Shown piece by piece: positions 57,871 through 64,000 of a stretch of DNA of 64,000 nucleotides. The notes under the pieces were generated by a model. It did not search any database. It was not told where the DNA came from and worked only from the letters and a program-made list of their open reading frames with translations. The DNA is from Desulfoluna limicola (GTDB lineage Bacteria; Desulfobacterota; Desulfobacteria; Desulfobacterales; Desulfolunaceae). Location of the stretch: positions 3,061,501 to 3,125,500 of the forward strand of contig NZ_AP024488.1 in the NCBI RefSeq assembly GCF_021654575.1, in the 5' to 3' direction. The stretch's first letter is position 1; the number at the start of each line of letters is the position of its first letter. The translations under genes and the position numbers were made by a program.

Positions 57871-57950
57871 GCCTCCGGCGGCCCTGCCGGGGGACCAAAC
57901 TTTTGAAAAGTTTGACAAGCAAGTCTCCGTTATTTATTTCGGAGACTCGC
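57871..57950 (+). repeat. L-arm palindromic element
   Basis: GCCTCCGGCGGCCCTGCCGG, AAACTTTTGAAAAGTTTG, then a GTCTCCG/CGGAGAC hairpin (57922-57946). No second arm is visible. A further GTCGTCGCTGC / GCAGCGACGAC hairpin (58012-58055) lies just past the der stop and may serve as its 3' structure. Confidence 0.65.
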
Positions 57951-58066
57951 CATTGCCATGCCTGTGTATCCGAATCGTTTCATTTTATAAACCAACGGCT
58001 CCGCCGTCGGGGTCGTCGCTGCACCCCGCTAAAGGGCATATCACGCAGCGACGACTCAAGAGCTTA

Positions 58067-59530
58067 TCACTGCTGCGATTCGTCACGCTTGCGCTTCTTG
58101 GCGGTCTGCAGCTTGCGCTCTTTCTTCTTTTTCAATTTGTTGCGGCTCTCTTTGTCCTTGTGGCCCTTGTTCCGGGTGTTGGTGTTGTCTTCCGGCTTGG
58201 GACCAAACTCCATGCGCCCGCTCTTTTCCCTGTAGAGAAGCTTGATGGGCGCCTTGTCAAGGCCCGTGTACTCCCGCATCTGGTTCAGAAGGAACCGGCG
58301 ATAAGAGAAATGCACCGCCTCGGGGTAGTTCACAAAAGAGACGAACGTCGGCGGCTTGGTGGCCACCTGGGTGGTGTAGAAAAACTTGAGTCGCTTGCCC
58401 TTGTGAAGAGGGGGGGGCGTTCTTTCAGTGGCCCACTCGATGATGCGGTTCACCTCGCCGGTGGAGAAACGGGTGTTGTACTGCTCATACACCGCCCGAA
58501 TCTCGCCAAAAAGCTTCTCCACACGCTGACCGGTCAGTGCGGAGAGGGTTGTGTAAGGGGCAAAGGTCAAGAACTTGGCCCCCATATCGAGGCGCTCCTT
58601 GAAAAGCTTGGGGTTCTTCTCATCTGCGGGAACCAGGTCCCATTTGTTGAAGACGAAGATCACGCCACAGCCCTTTGCATGGGCATAGCCGGCCACGGTA
58701 ACATCCTGATCGGTTACCCCTTCGGAGGAGTCGATGAGGATCAGGGCCACATCGCAGCGCTCCATGCTTTTGATGGCCTTAAGCACAGAGAACTTTTCCA
58801 GCTTCTCTTTGACCTTGCCTTTTCGCCGGATACCGGCGGTATCGATAAACCGATAGAGCTGGCCGTCACGCTTGACCATGGTGTCGATGGAGTCCCGGGT
58901 GGTCCCGGCCACATCACTCACCACCAGGCGGTGCTGGCCGGTGATGCGGTTGATGATGGATGACTTGCCCGCGTTGGGTCGCCCCACAACAGCCACGTTG
59001 ATGATCTCATCATTGTCTTCGGGGTATGCCGCCGCCTCGGGAAAGGAGGCTGACAGGTCATCGAGAAAATCGGGGACCCCATAGCCATGCTCGCCGGAGA
59101 CAGGGTACGGGTGGTCAATACCCAGGGAGTAAAAATCATAGAGGTTCTGTTCCTGATTCTCTCCGTCGATCTTATTGACCACGTAAAAAACCTTGGGGTG
59201 AGACTCCCTCAGGATGGTAACAAGGTCGCGGTCATAGGGAGAGATCCCCCCTTTGCCGTCCAATACCATGACCACGGCATCGGCCTCGGCCACGGCCTGC
59301 ATGACCTGATCCCGAATGGCACCCGCGAAGGCATCTTCGTCATCAATCAGATAGCCGCCCGTGTCCACCAGAAGAAACGGGGCATCGTTCCAGACGGCTT
59401 CGCCGTAGTGGCGATCCCGGGTAACACCGGGCATGTCATCCACAAGAGCCGAACGGCTTCGTGTGATGCGATTGAAAAGGGTCGATTTGCCCACGTTGGG
59501 GCGTCCGATGATGGCGACGATGGGTTTCAT
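58067..59530 (-). CDS. der: Ribosome-assembly GTPase Der (EngA)
   Basis: 487 residues with two tandem GTPase domains (GRPNVGKS/DTGG/NKID, then GRPNAGKS/DTAG/NKWD) and a KH-like C-terminal domain. The tail (about 40 residues, KKKKERKLQTAKKRKR) is strongly basic and longer than usual, suiting rRNA contact. Required for 50S subunit maturation. ATG 59530, weak ribosome site. Confidence 0.97.
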   Translation of the reverse strand: MKPIVAIIGRPNVGKSTLFNRITRSRSALVDDMPGVTRDRHYGEAVWNDAPFLLVDTGGYLIDDEDAFAGAIRDQVMQAVAEADAVVMVLDGKGGISPYDRDLVTILRESHPKVFYVVNKIDGENQEQNLYDFYSLGIDHPYPVSGEHGYGVPDFLDDLSASFPEAAAYPEDNDEIINVAVVGRPNAGKSSIINRITGQHRLVVSDVAGTTRDSIDTMVKRDGQLYRFIDTAGIRRKGKVKEKLEKFSVLKAIKSMERCDVALILIDSSEGVTDQDVTVAGYAHAKGCGVIFVFNKWDLVPADEKNPKLFKERLDMGAKFLTFAPYTTLSALTGQRVEKLFGEIRAVYEQYNTRFSTGEVNRIIEWATERTPPPLHKGKRLKFFYTTQVATKPPTFVSFVNYPEAVHFSYRRFLLNQMREYTGLDKAPIKLLYREKSGRMEFGPKPEDNTNTRNKGHKDKESRNKLKKKKERKLQTAKKRKRDESQQ

Positions 59531-59656
59531 TGTTTTATCCGTCTGGGTTTAATCTGAAGGCACCGGCATGGGCCACACCCTTTTGAAAATACATGGTGGC
59601 AGGGAAAATGTCATCCCTTTCCAACACGGTGTGCCCTCTTCCGGTTTCCCCAATAC

Positions 59657-59691
59657 AAAAAAGGGGCTGACCGGATTCTTCGGTCAGCCCC
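59657..59691 (-). terminator. Intrinsic terminator of tRNA Lys-Glu unit 1
   Basis: GGGGCTGACCG / CGGTCAGCCCC stem, followed by T6 on the minus strand. Confidence 0.9.
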
Positions 59692-59705
59692 CATTGCTTT
59701 ATAAG

Positions 59706-59783
59706 TGGCGTCCCCAAGGGGATTTGAACCCCTGTCGCCGGCGTGAAAGGCCGGTGTCCTGGACCAGGCTAGACGATGGGGAC
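59706..59783 (-). tRNA. tRNA-Glu(TTC), copy 1
   Basis: 78 nt with CCA. Acceptor GTCCCCA/TGGGGAC, anticodon loop CTTTCAC in a CCGGC... stem. Same sequence as the copy at 60138. Confidence 0.95.
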
Positions 59784-59787
59784 ATCG

Positions 59788-59863
59788 TGGTGGGTCGTAC
59801 TGGGCTCGAACCAGTGACTCTCTGCTTAAAAGGCAGATACTCTACCGACTGAGTTAACGACCC
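59788..59863 (-). tRNA. tRNA-Lys(TTT), copy 1
   Basis: 76 nt with CCA. Acceptor GGGTCGT/ACGACCC, anticodon loop CTTTTAA. Four bases before tRNA-Glu in the same transcript. Confidence 0.95.
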
Positions 59864-59883
59864 GCCGTGTCAAAGACGAGACG

Positions 59884-59913
59884 CTTATACTCAAATCTCG
59901 AAGACTCTGTCAA
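59884..59913 (-). promoter_or_regulatory. Sigma-70-type promoter of tRNA unit 1
   Basis: TTGACA (59913-59908), an 18-base spacer, TATAAG (59889-59884). Confidence 0.75.
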
Positions 59914-59943
59914 CGCAAAAACAGAAAAAAGGCCAAAAAACAT

Positions 59944-59995
59944 GCCCCCGGCGTCCCTGCCGGGGACCAAACTTTTGAAACGTTTGCCAAACAGG
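59944..59995 (+). repeat. L-arm palindromic element
   Basis: GCCCCCGGCGTCCCTGCCGG, AAACTTTTGAAACGTTTG, CCAAACAGGC. It lies between the two tRNA units. Confidence 0.65.
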
Positions 59996-60091
59996 CATCA
60001 CACACCGGGTCACGGCGCCGTGGTCACGCAAAGGTACCCAGGCTCTGCCACACCCAAGCCCCCCCGGCCTCATTCTGGCACCCACCAAAAC

Positions 60092-60125
60092 AAAAAAGGG
60101 CTGATCGCGGTTGCGATCAGCCCTT
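60092..60125 (-). terminator. Intrinsic terminator of tRNA Lys-Glu unit 2
   Basis: GGGCTGATCGC / GCGATCAGCCC stem then T6 on the minus strand. Same design as unit 1 with compensating base changes. Confidence 0.9.
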
Positions 60126-60137
60126 AAGCTTTTAAAT

Positions 60138-60215
60138 TGGCGTCCCCAAGGGGATTTGAACCCCTGTCGCCGGCGTGAAAGGCCGGTGTCCTGGACCAGG
60201 CTAGACGATGGGGAC
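60138..60215 (-). tRNA. tRNA-Glu(TTC), copy 2
   Basis: 78 nt, identical to copy 1. Confidence 0.95.
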
Positions 60216-60218
60216 GCA

Positions 60219-60294
60219 TGGTGGGTCGTACTGGGCTCGAACCAGTGACTCTCTGCTTAAAAGGCAGATACTCTACCGACTGAGTTAACGACCC
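60219..60294 (-). tRNA. tRNA-Lys(TTT), copy 2
   Basis: 76 nt, identical to copy 1; three bases before tRNA-Glu. Confidence 0.95.
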
Positions 60295-60316
60295 GCTGCG
60301 TCTCAAAGACTCGAAG

Positions 60317-60346
60317 CTTATACTCAAGTTGTGAGCCAAGTGTCAA
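60317..60346 (-). promoter_or_regulatory. Sigma-70-type promoter of tRNA unit 2
   Basis: TTGACA (60346-60341), an 18-base spacer, TATAAG (60322-60317), as in unit 1. Confidence 0.75.
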
Positions 60347-60443
60347 GCCGAAACTTGATGAAAAACAGCTTTCTTTCAAAAGAAACGAAACAACGCCTGA
60401 CCGGATCGGCGCTTTCGCCCTAAAATGCCTGCACCTTAGCCGC

Positions 60444-61892
60444 CTACTTGCGCCAGAACTCCGGAACAAGAAAGATGATGACCGTATAGATTTCCAGGCG
60501 CCCCAGAAGCATGCACCAGATAAGCAGCCACTTCCCGGCCTGTGGAATCAGGGCAAAGTTCTCCGCAGGTCCCACCATGCCAAATCCGGGACCAATGTTC
60601 CCAATACAGGAACCCACGGCGGTAAATGCGGTGACAAAATCTACCCCCATGGCAGCCAGGAGCACAGAGCAGAGGGCAAAAAGGCCGATATAGATGGCAA
60701 TAAACCCGATAATGCTGCGCATGACATCTTCGGAAACAGCCTTTCCACCCAGCTTGATGGTGGCCACAGCACGGGGATGGATCATCATGTACAGCTCACG
60801 GTAACAGTACTTCAGGCAGAGCATGACGCGGACCACCTTCATGCCGCCACCGGTGGATCCTGCCGAAGCGCCGATAAACATGCAAAGGAAGATCAGCACC
60901 TGGCTCAGGCCCGGCCAGAGCTCATAATCGGCCGTGGCATACCCTGTGGTCGTGATGATGGACACCACCTGAAAGGTACCGTAACGCAAGGCATCCGGAA
61001 GACTGTCATACACGCTTCCATAGATATCAAAGGTAACAATGACGGAGAGCCCCAGGACAATCAGGAGAAACCAGCGACACTCCGGATCCTCCCAGAACGC
61101 AAGACTCTTCCCCCTCAGCATTTGGTAATGCAAAGAAAAGTTGATGCCGGCCAGCACCATAAAGACAATGATCACCACATCTATATAGGTGCTGTCAAAG
61201 CCTGCCACCGAGGTGTTGAGCGTGGAAAAGCCCCCCGTTGGCATGGTGGTGAAGGTATGGCAGAGAGAATCAAAGAGATCCATGCCGCCAAAAAGCAGCA
61301 GAACCACCTCCACCAGAGAGATAAGCGCATACACCTTCCACAAAAGAGAAGCCGTCTCTGACAGGCGGGGCTTCAGCTTGTCCGGTACCGGGCTTGGCAC
61401 CTCGGCCTTGTAGAGCTGCATCCCCCCCACCCCGAGAAAAGGCAAAATAGCCAGGGAAAGCACGATAATCCCCATCCCGCCGAGCCACTGAATCAGACTG
61501 CGCCAGAAGAGGAGCCCTTTCGGTACCGCCTCGATATTGGTGAGAACAGAGGAACCAGTGGTGGTAAAGCCGGACACCGACTCAAAAAAAGCATCCACAA
61601 AATGGGGGAAATAACCGCTCACATAAAAAGGGAGCGCTCCGTAAAGCCCCACCACGGTCCACCCCACGGCCACAATGGCCATCCCCTCCCGCTGAGTGAT
61701 GTTATCAAAACTTGCGTCCCGACAGAGCAGAATCGCCACGGCACCCGAAATCGTCGTAAAAAGGGCGGAGACAATCAGGGCGGAAAGCACCCCGTCGCCA
61801 TAAAACACAGAGCAGACCACCGGAAGCAGCATGGAAAGCCCGAGGGCGAAGAGAAGAATGCCTGTAATGTACGTTACGACCGGCCAGCGCAT
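60444..61892 (-). CDS. trkH: Trk-type potassium uptake membrane subunit
   Basis: 482 residues, about ten membrane segments and four K+ selectivity-loop repeats: SGFTTTGSSV, TTMPTGGFST, ITTTGYATAD and SCIGNIGPGFG. Forms the K+ translocating subunit gated by TrkA. Its ATG overlaps the trkA stop (TGATG), so translation is coupled. A longer first loop (ECFLRR-type) is not seen. No terminator was recognised after its stop, but the next genes on this strand are the tRNA units with their own promoters. Confidence 0.96.
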   Translation of the reverse strand: MRWPVVTYITGILLFALGLSMLLPVVCSVFYGDGVLSALIVSALFTTISGAVAILLCRDASFDNITQREGMAIVAVGWTVVGLYGALPFYVSGYFPHFVDAFFESVSGFTTTGSSVLTNIEAVPKGLLFWRSLIQWLGGMGIIVLSLAILPFLGVGGMQLYKAEVPSPVPDKLKPRLSETASLLWKVYALISLVEVVLLLFGGMDLFDSLCHTFTTMPTGGFSTLNTSVAGFDSTYIDVVIIVFMVLAGINFSLHYQMLRGKSLAFWEDPECRWFLLIVLGLSVIVTFDIYGSVYDSLPDALRYGTFQVVSIITTTGYATADYELWPGLSQVLIFLCMFIGASAGSTGGGMKVVRVMLCLKYCYRELYMMIHPRAVATIKLGGKAVSEDVMRSIIGFIAIYIGLFALCSVLLAAMGVDFVTAFTAVGSCIGNIGPGFGMVGPAENFALIPQAGKWLLIWCMLLGRLEIYTVIIFLVPEFWRK

Positions 61893-63256
61893 CAGAAGAA
61901 CTCCAGCTTGACGGTAAGCATCTTCTCAATGCGGGGAACCGCTTCACGGGTGGCAAAAATAATCACACGGTCGTCAGGCATGATAACGCTGTCCCCTGAA
62001 GGGATAATCACCTCCTCATCCCGGATAATACAGATCAGGAGAGCCCCCCGTGGAAAGGAGACCTTGCTGATGGGGGTATCCACGAGCTCGGACGTCTGAA
62101 GGGCCACAGCTTCGATCACCTCGGCCTGCTCACCGTGAACGCTGATAGCTGAGAGAACCTTGCCCTTTCGGATGTGCTGCTGGATGGAGTTGATGGCCGA
62201 AAGCCTCGGGCTCACCACCTGCTCCACCCCGATGGTCCCCATGAGGGGCAGGTAGGTAAATTTGCTGATTTTGGTGATGGTGTTCTCCGCCCCCATGCTT
62301 TTGGCAAGAAGGGAGACCAGAATATTGGTCTCCTCGTCATCGGTGAGAGAGACCACCACATCCATGTCCTTAATGTTCTCTTCCACCAGCAGACTCTGAT
62401 CGGATCCGTCACCACAGAGAACCACTGCACGGTTCATGCGTTCAGCCAGAAAGCGGCACCGTTCGGGGTCTCTCTCCACAATTTTGGTGTGGATATTTTT
62501 ACTCTCAAGAAAATCGGCCAGACGCGTCCCGACACGGCCGCCCCCCACGATCAGCACTCTGTTTACCGGCTTCATGCGGCGGTTGAAAAGACGGAGGACA
62601 TCGTTAAGCTTCGTGGATTCACTGATAAAGTAAACAAGATCGCCAGCCTGCAGCGTGTCCCCCCCATGGGGAACAATGAGCTGTCCTTTTCGAACAATGG
62701 CAGCAATCAGAGGACGGACTCCCCCCAAACGCCCGGGAAGTTCCGCGAGCCGCAATCCGTCGAGAATGCTGCCCCCCTCCAGGCGCATGCCGACGATTTT
62801 TACGCGGCCGCCTTCGAACTCGTTTACATCCACTGCACCCGGAACCCGCATCAGTCGATAGATGGTCTTCACCACCTCGATTTCAGGGTTGATAATGGTA
62901 TCGATATGGGGGGCACTTTTTCGGAAGTGCTCGTGATAGTCGTCGTAGTCACCAAGACGAATACGTGCCAGCTTTTTTGTGGCAGGAGAGAGAATGTCAC
63001 ACGTGAGACAGGCCACGAGGTTGGTCTCATCGCTGTCGGTTACCGCCAGCAGAATATCGGCTTTTTTAATCCCGGCATCGATAAGGACTTCAGGGCTGCT
63101 GCCCGACCCCTTCACCACCTGCACGTCCAGATTCTCTGAAACCCGTTTCAGGGCCTCATCACTGGTATCGACCACCATGACATCTTTGTTCTCAAGGGAG
63201 AGCCGGCTGGCGATGTGAAATCCCACCTCACCGGCTCCTACAATAACGATCTTCAA
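61892..63256 (-). CDS. trkA: Trk system NAD+-binding regulatory subunit
   Basis: 454 residues from TTG 63256 (AGGAG seven bases upstream); the open frame continues upstream without a start signal, and the family begins exactly at KIVIVGAGEVG. Two RCK_N/RCK_C units: Rossmann motifs GAGEVG at the start and GGGRVGTRLA near 232. Binds nucleotides and controls TrkH. First gene of the trkA-trkH operon. Confidence 0.95.
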   Translation of the reverse strand: MKIVIVGAGEVGFHIASRLSLENKDVMVVDTSDEALKRVSENLDVQVVKGSGSSPEVLIDAGIKKADILLAVTDSDETNLVACLTCDILSPATKKLARIRLGDYDDYHEHFRKSAPHIDTIINPEIEVVKTIYRLMRVPGAVDVNEFEGGRVKIVGMRLEGGSILDGLRLAELPGRLGGVRPLIAAIVRKGQLIVPHGGDTLQAGDLVYFISESTKLNDVLRLFNRRMKPVNRVLIVGGGRVGTRLADFLESKNIHTKIVERDPERCRFLAERMNRAVVLCGDGSDQSLLVEENIKDMDVVVSLTDDEETNILVSLLAKSMGAENTITKISKFTYLPLMGTIGVEQVVSPRLSAINSIQQHIRKGKVLSAISVHGEQAEVIEAVALQTSELVDTPISKVSFPRGALLICIIRDEEVIIPSGDSVIMPDDRVIIFATREAVPRIEKMLTVKLEFF

Positions 63257-63919
63257 GCGATATCTCCTGATCTCATTGGTTCCCGGCGCCTTCCCCAACA
63301 CGGCCCAGCCGTTCCAAGCCTCTGCCCCCAGACCAATACAGGTCAAAAAAACAGAGACTTACCCACAAAAACACAATCCACCAACAAAGACACCCGCAGG
63401 GCGGGTGGTCGGTGCCGGATGGGCGTCATCCCGGCAGCGCATGCGGTATTCCCCATAGCCTTCAGGAAGTTGTATGGAAAAGCGCCTGCAATATATCGCT
63501 ATGTCATAGCCGATTCCCTGCCCAAGGTCAAACAAATGGCCGCCTCCGCACCACAAGCCCCCGCCTCTCCACAAGGTCTCGGGGGTCACACCCCCTTGAA
63601 ACACCCCCCCCTTCTCTTTCACCCCACGTGAGCGCGGCAAGCGGTAACAGCCGTACGCAACCGCCTCATTTTTTTGATTAACAATAGCTTTTAACTGCGG
63701 GGTATTGTATCATCACTTACAGTACGATGTTCACAATTAAATCCGACCTGAACCCTCAAATGACATCGTTTCCGCATACTGCGCCCCTCTCCCCTTTCTC
63801 CAGAGATGTTCATCGCACGCCCCTCTTATCGGTGCTGCGCGGCAACCGCATCGACGCGAACGGACGCCGGCTTTTCAGCCCGACCGCTGCCATACACCTT
63901 TAGTATTAGGGAGGACACC
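63257..63919. other. Non-coding gap upstream of trkA and the last gene
   Basis: A divergent promoter region by position. No repeat-family copy or secure promoter was recognised. A TTTAAC/TATCAT pair near 63690-63715 is too weak to call. Confidence 0.5.
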
Positions 63920-64000
63920 ATGACAGCCATCCACCCCCTGCCCCACCCCTCTGTTCCCGAGTCACCCTCCGGACGGGACACCCTTGTTCGAATGTACGAC
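63920..64000 (+). CDS. Start of an unidentified gene (27 codons)
   Basis: ATG 63920 with GGGAGG seven bases upstream, in frame to the window end: TAIHPLPHPSVPESP then SGRDTLVRMYD. The N-terminus is proline-rich. Too short to assign. Confidence 0.6.
   Translation, partial: MTAIHPLPHPSVPESPSGRDTLVRMYD

Noticed and set aside
59706..60294. Integration site of a prophage or island in the tRNA cluster
   Set aside because: No integrase, no broken tRNA 3' end and no att-like direct repeat other than the unit duplication itself.

Overview
The window reads as chromosomal DNA of an anaerobic deltaproteobacterium (Desulfobacterota, probably a Desulfobacteraceae/Desulfoluna-like sulfate reducer). This is inferred from gene content: an HdrBC-like pair and a second CCG-domain protein, a thiolase plus 3-hydroxybutyryl-CoA dehydrogenase cluster with sigma-54 signals, an Fe-S L-serine dehydratase, a short stand-alone ArgA-type acetyltransferase and many sensory proteins. 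No rRNA, CRISPR array, prophage or intact transposase was recognised. All coordinates, alignments and counts were made by eye.

0-26 kb is gene-sparse and repeat-rich. It holds the end of an L-serine dehydratase, a PuuC-like aldehyde dehydrogenase, a CaCA-type membrane protein, a diguanylate cyclase, a BBE-type FAD oxidoreductase, a decayed serine recombinase, a lipoprotein, tRNA-Leu, two small hypothetical proteins, a periplasmic binding protein followed by a histidine kinase and a receiver-SpoIIE phosphatase, an exported ankyrin protein, a YegD-like Hsp70, a ParDE module and two tRNA-fMet genes. Almost every gap carries copies of a modular palindromic element bounded by GCCTCCGGCGGC and its complement. 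A second, looser repeat family is mixed in.

26-45 kb is almost free of these elements. It holds a chemoreceptor, hdrCB-like genes, hbd and a thiolase behind a -24/-12 promoter with a divergent sigma-54 activator, a DUF1841 protein, a PilZ-like protein, a large hybrid kinase, another CCG-domain protein behind a near-perfect sigma-54 promoter, a short ArgA-like acetyltransferase and an unknown 353-residue protein. The elements reappear at 43.6 kb.

45-64 kb is mostly housekeeping on the minus strand: pgk, a small Cys protein, radC, gpsA, gyrA, an AI-2E family permease, a small membrane protein, a second thiolase about 92% identical to the first, rarA, der, two complete copies of a tRNA-Lys/tRNA-Glu transcription unit, and trkA-trkH. 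A TANGO2-like NRDE gene and the first 27 codons of an unidentified gene are on the plus strand.

The best candidate for something undescribed is the modular palindromic element. It has interchangeable arms, and its central stems differ in sequence between copies yet stay perfectly or nearly perfectly self-complementary. The second theme is carbon and electron metabolism under sigma-54 control (thiolase/hbd, CCG protein, local activator).
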